From Xylaria sp. FL1777 (lineage: Eukaryota; Ascomycota; Sordariomycetes; Xylariales; Xylariaceae), in contig MU400559.1 in the NCBI GenBank assembly GCA_022578965.1, forward strand, positions 62,001-126,000: DNA of 64,000 nt, read 5' to 3'. The translations under genes were made by a program, and so were the position numbers. Below are positions 24,081 to 34,765 of the stretch, in pieces (position 1 is the first letter of the stretch; each line of letters opens with the position of its first letter). Under the pieces are notes generated by a model, which saw nothing but the letters and a program-made list of their open reading frames with translations, was not told where the DNA came from and searched no databases.

Positions 24081-26015
24081 CACGGGGTACCGGTATGGTG
24101 GATATGTAGGCTACGGACAAGGACAGACCAAAGAACGCAGTATCGCTTCTGTTTACCCGGTCTGACTGAACTGACCGAATGGCTGAATGGCTGGCTGACT
24201 CATATCCCATCCTACACCCATCACCCCAGTCAGCTAGCCGGCCGTGTGGGTGTGTGAACTGCTTGGATCAGTAAGTAGGTAAGATGCGGTGATACCTAGG
24301 CATGGACCTTTTGTTTTGCGCGTGACCCCCTCGTAACAAACGAGCACATCGCGCATTTTGCGACAAGACGAAACAGCAGATGCATCTAATGTAGTTGAAG
24401 ACGGGGGGGGCTTTTTGGGGGGTTTTTTCGTCTCGGAGCTCAAATAGGTAGGCGGACCGGCCGGAAGGTACAACAAGAGTCGCCATGTTGGAGGTTCACG
24501 AGCAGGTAGCACTGTAGATGGGGGATATTTGTTTGCACTCCGTCTCGTACCGAGTAATAATACGACTCCATGATCCCGAGGTTAGGCGAAGATAGGTAGG
24601 TAAGGTAGGTAGGCTGGGGGAGCTGGTGGACAATGTCGGAGGGAGGACGCAGGGTAGATTGACGCCTCGTGGGATTTTATATTTCTGCAAAAGCGAGCTT
24701 CCCGTGTTACGCACGAACTACCTACGTCTTATTCTGCCCTTTTGAGGAGTGTAGCTATTATGGAGGCATTGCCGTAGTGTAGTTTACCCCACGTTTCCCG
24801 GCAATCCGGGCGGGACGGTACACGACAAATGCAGATTTGGATGGATACAAATGCTAATTTTGGTATGCCGAGACGATAGGCACAAGCCGGTATCAGCTAT
24901 GGCGATAATACCAATAATACCTGTACATTATGAGGAGCTCTAGATTAGCAGATGGGGCCATGAAATCAGACGATTATTGCATTTTCATCGAAAAAATTAG
25001 AGGGAAGGCGAGGGTAAAACCATAATATCGAACTGTGCTGTCGGCGTACCTTGCAGCAAAGTTTGAATGGCCTGTCTTTTTCCCATCCCCTGTTCTCTCC
25101 CCTCGTTCCCGATCGTATCGTCGCCAAAATCGACCCAGGCTGGCGGGTCAGATGGGAAGAGACGTTACCTACCGGTATCCCTATCTCGACCTCTTAATAC
25201 TTGCACATATATCACATCGCACATACAGGGTAAATATAATTATTTTTTCTTTTTCTTCGCTTTCTATTCCCTCGAGGTTCCGTGTTTCTGCACAGGAGTG
25301 TGGTGTGCGATGCGCACGTCGCGGATCATCCACCTGTCAGTCACACTCATCATCGCCGTCCACGCCGCTGTCGAATTACCGGTAAACACTTTCACGCCCT
25401 TTGTCTCACCTGCGCATACTTGGTGACACGCCAAATCAATGTGTGGCGGTTATGCATGTATGAAGGATGCCTCGTTCTTCATCAGCCTGCAGAGAGCCGC
25501 TGGCGACTTCAGCTCAAGCTGCCCACATGTCCGATCACTGAATTAACCCGGCCCTGGCTTCAGGCTACTGTCAAATGGGCAACGAGGCGTCGCAAGTGAT
25601 ACCTAGATTGGGTACTCTAATCTCCCTTCACGCATGCGGTCGACTTCTATTCTCATCACGTCTATTCCCGCCAACCCTGCATCGAGGGCAGCGGAGACCG
25701 CCGTTGTTTGGTCTAGTGAGTACATGGAGGTATCTAGTTACTAACTCAGGCAGTAAGAAAGGCCGATGTAGAACTATAGCTTGCAGAAACATGTCCGAGT
25801 CAGTAAACACGTGTTACCCTAATGCGCATCTCGACTCCACCAGACAAGGTATATGTAGACGCACATACCATAGGTAGTCTTACCCTCCACAAACAACCTG
25901 CATGAATTTGATATAGTGGCGTTGGACGGAGAAGGCGGCGTCTTTTCCCACGCGGCCTATCGCGATCAGACCCTCCCCCCCTTTACAGTGGACGGAGCAT
26001 TACTGTAGAAGAAAG

Positions 26016-26681
26016 CTACGGAGAAGTTTGAAGGAAAACTAGGTTAGGGGTGTGCGTTGTTTGACACGATCTCTTCGCCGGTTCGATATCGTGGGAGAGG
26101 GCTGAAGAGTAGCTCAATCCATTGCGCGAGGCTTGCAGCCGGCGAGAGACGAGATAGGGAAGTATAGAGAGGAGGAACATTTGAATCGTCCAATGGTCGT
26201 GTGGGTCTACCTTGAACGCACACAAGACTTTGGCGAGGACGGATTTGGGGCCCCCATGCAATAGCATCGGGCTATTAAGCTTGTCCTTCCGGAAAAACCG
26301 GTGAGATATTGCCTGGAGGATGGATCCAACAGAAATGGGCCACGACATGGGGAGCCTAGTAGCATTAGTGTAGTCCTGACTTGAATTGGAGTAAGTAGAC
26401 CTTAACGGTGCAACTTCACGGCGAAGTCACTCGTCTCCCACGTATCGACTATCGATGTTGAGCCTCTTGCCCCGCACGCACCAAGGCAAAAGTGTTGGCA
26501 AGGTCAGGGTGGTTGAAACGAATATATGGGCAAGCATGGATAGGAACACGGTACGGCCCGTTTTGACTCGACGGGCACGATGCGCAGACCCCGAAGCCAT
26601 CAGCTCTAAAAGGCACGGGTAAGCGGAGATTATGAGAAAGGTCCAAAGACAACGCTCTAAGGAGAATGTAGACGAGTTCAT
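26016..26681 (-). pseudogene. Gene relic of unknown function interrupted by TGA
   Basis: Two consecutive coding-like frames in the same register (26681-26427 and 26426-26016) are separated only by a TGA at about 26429-26427. Reading across it would give about 220 residues with hydrophobic stretches (LWTFLIISAYPCLLELM; MFLLSILPYLV), suggesting a membrane protein. CGA to TGA is the kind of C-to-T change that repeat-induced point mutation makes. Another overlapping frame (26691-26449) is also open, so the evidence is modest. I do not recognise a family. Confidence 0.3.
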
Positions 26682-27140
26682 GATGGCACATTAAACGGTT
26701 GTAAATATTTAGGGAGCAATCGGATGGCTAGGGAAGAATGTCGGGTGACTGGCCTTCTGCTGTGCTCTCGTCGATGTTTTTCTGCCTCAAGACAATGGTT
26801 GTTTTTGGACGCACTAGACTATTGGTGATCACCCCCAAAGCCTCGAACAGCTCAAGGGGTCATTAATCACCTTCTGGGATTACATTTCCACCAAAACGAG
26901 AGGGTCATTACGTAAATTAAGTGGTAATCATATTGATAGAACTAAAATCTGGGGTATCATGACGTTGGGTGGGGGGAAAGCATCGCTCAACCTAATATTC
27001 TTCTCAAACAAAAGGGAACAAAAAACGCTGTGTATCGTACAATCTCTGATTGTTACAGCAATACAAATGAACACGCTCCCTAGGGAAATATTATACGGGA
27101 AATAGTGCTGCTTCTCCAACCGGACATGCCGGTTTGGCTT

Positions 27141-29114
27141 TCATAGCCATGTGTCGTCCATATTCCAAGTTCTGAGACCATCTAACTGTCCAGAGTCAGA
27201 ATAAGGAAGCATATTGAATTCACCACAAGAGCCTACGAATTTCGAGGCTTTGTTGGTCTCATTATCTCTAATATCCACCGACGCGAGGTCGACAGTGTTG
27301 TCGCGCCACCAGAAATGAAGTACATCCCGTTGCCAACGGTCAATGTCCAAAATCTTCATCCTAGATCGGAACGTTGTCCAAAGTAACTCGGCTTCCAAAG
27401 CGGAGTGATGGAGCTTATGTAGTAGCCACCGATTGATATATTCGCCCTTATCCTCCGATTCGACAGTACCTAGGAGAGAGCACATATTTGCCTCGTGCGC
27501 AGCTTCCTTGACTTGCTTCGCTCTTACTGGCGCATTGGGCGGAAGTTGAAGAGCTGTCTTTAAAGACTGTAACACGGTCTGTGGGAACCCGTGAAGCAAA
27601 TGTGTTGGATTGGAGAGGAGGAGGGGAAAGATCGGATGTGCTAAAGTGGCAGACTCGTCGTTGCTCTCGAACGGACCAGGTGTGAGGCGTATCTCATCTC
27701 GATAAAATGAGTCAACTCCAAAGCCCTCCTGCTGGAAATAGGAGAACGAAGGCAACACGCCGTTCTCTCTGCACTCCCGCTGTAGTATTATAACCTTTTC
27801 TGTGTAGATTTCAATATCACGTTTTGCGTCCTCCTCTAGCTCGTCATATTCCTGTAGTTGTTCGATGTCTTCTTCAGTTATAAGCGCCGTGGCTCTCAGT
27901 TCGAGTGCCTTCTTCTTCCCAGCATCTGAATAATTTTTGAGGGCGTCAAGACTGGCTTCCGTCCAATGCTGGGCTTTCCGGGCATGAAAGGCTTCTCGCT
28001 TCATCTGTGTATTTGCCAAGAGCTCTCTTGCTAGTTGCAGTTCCCCAAACGCCACACACAGCTTTTCATAAAGCGGATGAATAGTCTCTGGGCGGTCGCC
28101 GGTAATCCCACGTAAGGCCCAATCTTCAATGTCATCTGAATGGCTGTCGCTGTCGTTATTAATATTAAAGAGCGCTATCCCTAGCGCTCCCGTAATGGTC
28201 TTGTAGAAAGCCTCTTCTTGAGACCCTATATCTTCGTGGCCACGGTGTAGCTCATCCACGGTCTCTTCGAGGCGTTGCTCGGCTCTCTGGCACTCCAGAT
28301 AGGTGTCCTGCATAGCTTTGAATAGGTGCTGCAGTTGATATGTACCACCGGGAAGTAATGTTTGAGCAGCAGCCATGAATCTCTGATTGGCGTCATCCTC
28401 GTTCTGCCGTAGTTTGCGAACATGCGCTCGCTGGGATTTGGCAGTGTTGAAAAGCGATGATAGCGCTGATCGCTGATTTCGCAATTCGGCAAAGTTCTCT
28501 GTGAAGTTCTGGACGTAGTCTGGCTCCTCTGCTTCGTCTGTCTCCGGCTCGTTGCTCCCCTGCAAAGAACTAAATAAAGCAACATGATTATTACCCTTGC
28601 TCCCATCATCATAGCCATATTGCGACTCGGCCAGATTACTACGCAATCTATCATTTCTATCTAGCGGTCGTAGAGGAGGACTCGATACTGGCCGGGTGAG
28701 AGGAGGAGGTGGAGGGGGGGGATGGGGATGGGGAGGAGGGGGACGGAGACGGTGAGGAGGATGTGGTGGTGGTGGTGGTGGTGGTGGTGGTGGTGGTGGT
28801 GGTGGATAAGATGGAGAGGGCTGTGGTCGCGGTGAATGACTTGAAGCGCGTTGGTAGTCGCACGTGTGATGCGGGCGTGCCGACTGGCTGCGAGGCGGTG
28901 GTCCGGTCCTCCGTGACACGATGCCCCCGGGCAACCGCGACGGCAAGCTTTTGGATACGGAAGTGGTGGAAAGAATCAGAGGCAGCTGGGGACGCGAGTA
29001 ACTTCCTATGTGCATATCCTCGGTGGAGACAGACGAGCAGTCATCGGCTTCCGTGGAGCCATCATCGACCAGGTACTCAAGCGAGGTGGTCGAGAAGCTC
29101 ACGTCGGGCGCCAT
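27141..29114 (-). CDS. Conserved fungal-type coiled-coil protein with polyproline tract (657 aa)
   Basis: Single uninterrupted frame from an ATG at 29114. Residues 1-95 are Ser/Thr/Arg-rich and disordered. Residues 105-145 form a proline-rich region with an uninterrupted run of fourteen prolines and His/Pro alternations, which could bind SH3 domains or profilin (inference). From about residue 200 to 460 it is helical and charged, with heptad-like segments around RNQRSALSSLFNTAKSQ and EDIEQLQEYDELEEDAKRD, consistent with coiled coil. The C-terminal 150 residues are globular in composition, with DIDRWQRDVLHFWWRDNTVD near residue 600. There is no signal peptide or membrane segment. I do not recognise a named domain. 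A 35-base GT...AG string near 28600 could look like an intron but is too short and would break the frame. Confidence 0.75.
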   Translation of the reverse strand: MAPDVSFSTTSLEYLVDDGSTEADDCSSVSTEDMHIGSYSRPQLPLILSTTSVSKSLPSRLPGGIVSRRTGPPPRSQSARPHHTCDYQRASSHSPRPQPSPSYPPPPPPPPPPPPPPHPPHRLRPPPPHPHPPPPPPPLTRPVSSPPLRPLDRNDRLRSNLAESQYGYDDGSKGNNHVALFSSLQGSNEPETDEAEEPDYVQNFTENFAELRNQRSALSSLFNTAKSQRAHVRKLRQNEDDANQRFMAAAQTLLPGGTYQLQHLFKAMQDTYLECQRAEQRLEETVDELHRGHEDIGSQEEAFYKTITGALGIALFNINNDSDSHSDDIEDWALRGITGDRPETIHPLYEKLCVAFGELQLARELLANTQMKREAFHARKAQHWTEASLDALKNYSDAGKKKALELRATALITEEDIEQLQEYDELEEDAKRDIEIYTEKVIILQRECRENGVLPSFSYFQQEGFGVDSFYRDEIRLTPGPFESNDESATLAHPIFPLLLSNPTHLLHGFPQTVLQSLKTALQLPPNAPVRAKQVKEAAHEANMCSLLGTVESEDKGEYINRWLLHKLHHSALEAELLWTTFRSRMKILDIDRWQRDVLHFWWRDNTVDLASVDIRDNETNKASKFVGSCGEFNMLPYSDSGQLDGLRTWNMDDTWL

Positions 29115-31810
29115 GATGGTCTAAGAGTAGACTCGGCTGGACTCTGGCAGGACAGGACGTGCATTATGGTTCATCTTGAAGGCTATCTGCTACTAGTTGT
29201 CGACGACGCTCGTTGAAACATGCCAACCTGCTGCTCACTGCTTGGGTGTAACGCACATTTCCATCTTATTTGGCTTTTTTCTTTTCTTTCTTTCTTTTTC
29301 CCTTTTCCTTCTGTGACTCAAGATTGACGATGCCGGACGGGAGGCTATCTAGCAGGATACCTAAATGTAGGAGACTGTAGCGTACGTCGCATAGACGACG
29401 ACGACGACGACGACGTATTGAGATGGGTAGAGAGCTACAACGCCGGGGCGATGCGATGTCCACTAGCTAGCGACCCCCGGGCCGTTCCTTGGCTGGCGAT
29501 AACGGATGGCACACACTAGTCGGGATAGGAGAAGCAATTAAACTACATGTAGGTAGGTAGCGTAAGTTAAAGACCGGTAGCCTAGTACAGCGTAGAGACC
29601 GAGTACCGGAACGGTGGATCGTGTTGGCAGGCGAATGTGGGGACGGCTGTACGAGTACAAGAGGCGTGGGAAGTGGGAGAGTTGCGAGCGATGCAGTCGA
29701 GAAGATCCAAAAAGGATAGATGGAAAGGTTAGCACGATGCAGGTGACGGCTTTTGGGGTTTGGGGGGGTACAGGTGTACTATGTAGTATACCTGGCGGCA
29801 TGACTGCATCATCAAGCTCGGAAGGAATGGGGATTCAGCTCCTTGTTCCCTGGCGGTATTACTGCGATGTTTTGGAGGACTTGCGCGGTTGATCTACGCA
29901 GTGCTGCGTAGGGATACTACTGCAAGTTCTATTACCAACCTATTAATAAAACCCGATGAAGGAAAGGGAAGTCTCGGAAGGTTACATACCTAGTGTACCT
30001 ATGTAGTAGGTACTTAACTTACACAGGTACCTAAATGGGTAAAATGATTTTAAGTACTATACTACTATACTAGTATACTAGTACCTGCTGGTATACCTCC
30101 TATGTAAGCCGATATAAGTAATCTACAAATAGGTAAGGCTGCGAGCAAAGTGCTACATAAACATACAACCAGGTGCTATCAAGGTAGTACATACCTCTAT
30201 ACTCTTAGCTAGTATGACAGCCCTCATGTAGGTAATCGGTTCTCAAGTGAAAAAGGTAATATACGATTGTTGCTGCCCATACGTAGTACATCCCTCCCTC
30301 TCAGCAACGCAAACAACAACCAAAAAACAACAACCACAACCACAACCACAATCCCATTTTCATCGCCAATCATCCTCCCCGCTAATTAACATGCCTCATT
30401 ATCAACCACGGCCAACCCGACTCACCGGCCAGCCACTGGTCAGCACTACGAGTTTCCAAACGCATGTAGAATGCAAATGGTTCCCTATCTACACCACCCT
30501 GCTGTCCTCCCCCACCTAGTGTACATGTGACAGAGCCTCATCTGTTAGAGAGACACCGTCTAGGACAGCAACTGGCGGCTCCTTTTCTGCTGGCCCACCA
30601 CCAACGCCCTCCCACCCCCGTCCGAGGGTGAAGCGACATATCATCTGGCGTCAGGCATGGGGGCGAGGTCGTGCAACAGTGGTCCGCCTTCCGCCATACG
30701 CTACTGGCTCACCTGGTACCTATGTGTTACCTATCTGCCGATACTACACATTACTGACACAATGCGTATACTACACACCCGTTATAATTAGATCCAGCAA
30801 CATGATACTGCACCCATCTGTGGTATACATGATCACATTACACTACACTGCGCAGTCCACTATGCTCCACGGCCTGCCTGTACCAAGTAGCGTTCCGCTG
30901 CAGTGCCTAGTCTAAGGAAGGGATCTGGACCAGCTTCTCCTCGTCCCCCTCGGCCCGCAAAAGACCCTTGTCTTCTACCCCCTTGTCTGTTGATCCTCTG
31001 TGGGCCATCGTTGCGCTGTCGTCATGCTTGAGCACGCTTTGGGAAATTCCCAAAACTTGGTAAGCCTTGGTCGTTTATACAGTTGGTCTTGCCTGCTACT
31101 GGATCTACTGTACGTAGTACTTATGGGTTCAAGTCTTACGGTACAGCGCCAAAAAAGAAAGTACCTGCTATTCTTATTTCCCCAGCTAACGCACGCAGCA
31201 AGCCGGCTTACTCGTGGCATCCTAATCCCTTTCAGGTAGACAAGGACAACGGCCCAGCCTGTGATGAGGACGAGGAGGCGTTGAATGGCATGCAGTCTAC
31301 CGGCAACAGTCCAACTACATGTTTACTTACCTAAGCTATCGAGAACCCCGACTTACCCTTTTAAGACTTGTGCGCAAGCTCACCCCTGCCTACATCGCTG
31401 TATATTCGCACATACATCTTCCTCAAATGAGCTGACAACTGCACTTGTTTTGCCGTAATCGTGAGAGGCCAATCGTCTTTTCGCCGCTGCAATTTGAAGG
31501 TGCCGAGTACATCTTTGATCTGCTGAGCCATTTGGGTAAATGTTGTGTCTCGACTATGTCCAACGGCTTAGTATAGGCGTACAGCGATACTAACTCTCAA
31601 GTCTTGGACTGAGCCAATAACTCCCCCAGGGCCAACCCGGCATCAGGTAGAGGCTGCAGCCCAAAGAGCCTCATCACACATTTAAGGCGAAGACGCAGCA
31701 TCGGCTGTTTGCCTACGGTTTCGTGGAGCTGATGCTACTCGTGCCACGAGCTGCGCCCTTCCCGAGCTGTTTACTATACTAATGACAGTCCGGGGCTACA
31801 AGATGGTACA
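29115..31810. other. Spacer, no gene seen
   Basis: It contains the 5' flank of the coiled-coil gene (minus) and of the DUF6590 gene (plus), a (GAC)n tract at 29394-29415, and dense TACCTA/TAGTAC motifs around 29.9-30.2 kb. Open frames are short and unconvincing. Confidence 0.5.
29394..29415. repeat. (GAC)n microsatellite
   Basis: Seven GAC units in noncoding sequence. Confidence 0.85.
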
Positions 31811-33603
31811 ATGCATGGAAAAAAGCATCCAGCAAAAAGTTCCCATTCCCAACCATGGGGCCCATGGAGTGACTGGAAATGGGACCAAACCGAAGGGAAA
31901 TATTATTGTGAACGAGTCGATTGGCAAGGTGTGTTCTGACGCCCAAAACCTTTGTCAAATTTCCAATTGCTCATACACTAAACTTTGGCTCAAAGGCAAC
32001 GTTGAATACACGTGGGAAACCAGTACATCCACTGTCGATGACCATCACCGTACACCTCGCACCGAGGCGGAAATTGATCAATTGACTGCCGGTCTTGGTG
32101 ACCTTGATGTCAATTCCAGCTACGATCAAGGTCTCGAATATGCAAACCAAGGCGGCTTGTCAGTAAAGAATTCGGGTAGGAGTTCCCCTTGCTAGCCTAA
32201 GCATCTGAACGCTGTATGCTGACCTAATAATTGGCAGTTCCTGATATTCCTGCATCCCCACGGTACACGCACGACACGCCCTACCACGACAACCATGGCT
32301 ATTCACACTCGCACAGGGATAAGGGTAAAGGTGTATCAAACGCAGCTGCCCACGATATTCATTATGACGCAGGACATGGTTTGCTTGGCTCCATACCCCC
32401 GACAACAAACTCGTATAGTCAACACGACTACCCTCAAAGTTAGTACTTGACGTCTCGGCACAATGAAAAATAGAACTAACCTGAATAGAACTCGACTCGG
32501 TATTTGAATTGGAAGATCATGGAGGGGCTAATACGACGCCGTTTTCAAGACCCAGTGCAGGGGAATCGAGTAGTTCCTATTATTCACAATCAAGCGACCA
32601 TGATAATACTGATTACGAGCTTCAACAAGCGTTGAAGATGAGCCGCGATGAACTACTCGGTAACAATCGCACCAGTGGACCATCTACTTCTGGATCTCAT
32701 TATGATTCTGGGTCTATTTACCCTGGTACTTATGAGCTGAGTGAGCAGATACTATAAACCCATTCACGTGACTTTAATTCTAAGTATTCGCAGACTCAAA
32801 TATCGATCCCCGGGACGGTGAAACAACTCCTCGCGGTACACCGGTTCCAACCCGAACCGATCCTATAGACACGCCAGTAATTCGTGGTACTCCGGGAATT
32901 GTGGAGCCGATTGACAACCGTGAGTTGACTTCTCTCAAATGACGAACGACCGATAACTGAAGACAGCAGGATTTGTTGTGGAAAATTCTTATAAGTTTCA
33001 ACCTGGCGAGGTTAGTATTTGAGGCAACGTGAGGCTCACAGTTACTAACGACGTGAGGTATAGGTATTCAAAATCTTGTGGTCAGAGCCTACGGGTCAAG
33101 TTCCTGGGGATGCGCCGATCTCTGATATCAGAACCATAAATGACCCGGGTGGTCAGTTCTATGTGGGTTACCGAAGATTTATCATAGTCACTACAGATGA
33201 GAGTCATCATAGTACTTGCGTGTAAGACTGCCTCCCACCTAATCTACCAGATCCTTACTAATGACTAAGACCTATCTTGACGTATGATCGACGAGGTTGT
33301 GGCAAAAAGGGCGTCCGCCCTAATAAACATGGCATTATATTCGCGGCAGGGCAAAAACCTAAGCTTTTAAGAAACGAACCTGAGCTTGGGTTTGAACCCG
33401 TACCGCTCGAGATATATGCCGAAGGAGAGATACTAGCGAAAGAATCTCGGGTCAACTATTCGAAGCTTGTCACGATTGAACACAATGTCAAGGTGTTTTT
33501 CATCGGCCGTATCCCTTACCCTCACTTTGACAGCGTCTCATACGCGGTCGACAAATGTTGGAGTGACAAGATGCACAAATCAAGCAAGAGATCGAGAAGA
33601 TGA
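31811..33603 (+). CDS. DUF6590-domain protein, intron-rich (about 469 aa, eight exons)
   Basis: Function unknown. DUF6590 is a fungal domain found in expanded families. Exons are 31811-31928, 31996-32175, 32238-32438, 32489-32740, 32794-32919, 32970-33010, 33064-33221 and 33270-33603. All phases agree (1410 bases). The introns are 48-67 bases with CTAAC/CTAAT-type branches. The N-terminus reads W-S-D-W-K-W-D-Q-T-E-G-K-Y-Y-C. The middle is Ser/His/Tyr-rich and disordered. The domain lies at about residues 295-450: Y-K-F-Q-P-G-E-V-F-K-I-L-W-S-E, GQFYVGYRRFIIV, then CVPILTYDRRGCGKKGV and KLVTIEHNVKVFFIG. The short tail after DKCWSDKMH is Lys/Ser/Arg. Just past it another frame reads as a charged helix, so the true 3' end may be frameshifted or spliced differently. 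The start at 31811 is the first in-frame ATG of the exon. Confidence 0.8.
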
Positions 33604-34765
33604 AACAACAACGTGAACGCGAACGTTCCACTCGCCCTCCAACTATCCAAGGTTGTGTTCTTTTTAACAGCACCTACACATCAATTACGTTGAGACCGAG
33701 GGATGTTTGTCCCTCTCTCTCCTCCGTTGCTTTTATTCTATACAGCAGCTGACGATAACTTTTTCTTCATCCAAACACTATGTTTTCTTTTATCCCATTC
33801 TTTACGGTCATCTCTGATGACCGGAGGCTACAATAGCACTTTCACACGACAGACGAGCTGCCTTTGGCAGCTGGATATGACGGGACGGTCAGAATGGCAC
33901 ATGCTCGGTATAATTTTGTTGAATCTGACGACGTTATGACCTTCTAGTCTGGGTTTTCGAACATCCAAACTTTTTCTCTTGTTTTATTAAAACCGTTGTC
34001 CAAAGCGGGACGACCAACGTTTTACCTTTCCTAACAATTTCTCAATGGAAACCATCTCACCACTCCTATTTTTGACGTATAGCAGACGCGTATATTTAAG
34101 TTCTGGCATGCCTGCCTAACTCTCAAGCCAGCTTAGGCAGAATTTAAGATCCCAATAGATCTCGTTACGCTGCTAGCTTATGTTAAACGGCATCAAATAG
34201 TTTTCAATACACAGTCCCTTCTGCTTTTAGTTGCAATTATCGTGATCACGATGTATCTTGTTATCTATGTGTATGTGCGTGTACCTAATGTACATGACGT
34301 AGTCCATAACTAGTAGACTTCGCGAAACACCCATTCATCCAGTCTACCCCTATCATTCCGTCAAAGGCGCGGTAAGTGAGTGACTCGTGTGAAATCCCGC
34401 ATTCCGCGTCTCGGACAGACAAGTAATTGGAACCATCCGCCTACGCCATGTAACGACCCTACTGCCCTATCCGCACATAAATACATTTGGCAGTGGAGGC
34501 AGAGACGACAAGAAAAAGCACTTAACGCCGACAACCTAGTAGAGAGTAGTGACCGGACAGGTTTTACTTGCCATGCCCATCGTTCTAGTCATTCCTGTCA
34601 TTTTTTTTTTCTGTTCGTATGCTACTCCGCATCCAGCTGCCAACCAACTAGATAGGCAGACAGGCTTAGCTAGACAGCATAGTATAGCATAGTATAGCAT
34701 TCCATTCCATTCCATTCATTCATTCATCCATTCATCCCCTACGCGACGACCCAACCCACCACTAA
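33604..34765. other. Spacer, no gene seen
   Basis: It starts with a charged-helix reading frame in another register (33570-33650, reading I-K-Q-E-I-E-K-M-K-Q-Q) that may be the displaced tail of the DUF6590 gene. The rest has no supported frame. Confidence 0.45.
34676..34737. repeat. Compound CATAGTATAG / CATTC / ATTC repeat
   Basis: Short tandem units of three types follow one another in the 3' flank of the minus-strand membrane-protein gene. Confidence 0.8.

Larger units (their letters stand above)
21581..27140. other. Gene-poor region with decayed coding fragments
   Basis: No intact gene is supported. Two fragments, a P-loop-like remnant (22246-22374) and a minus-strand relic (26016-26681), are listed separately. 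Between about 23.8 and 24.8 kb the sequence is dense in TAGGTA/TACCTA tracts. The remainder has stops in all frames and no recognisable product. Confidence 0.5.

Noticed and set aside
28570..28620. Apparent 35-base intron in the 657-residue gene
   Set aside because: It is shorter than any credible fungal intron, and removing it would break a frame that is open throughout.
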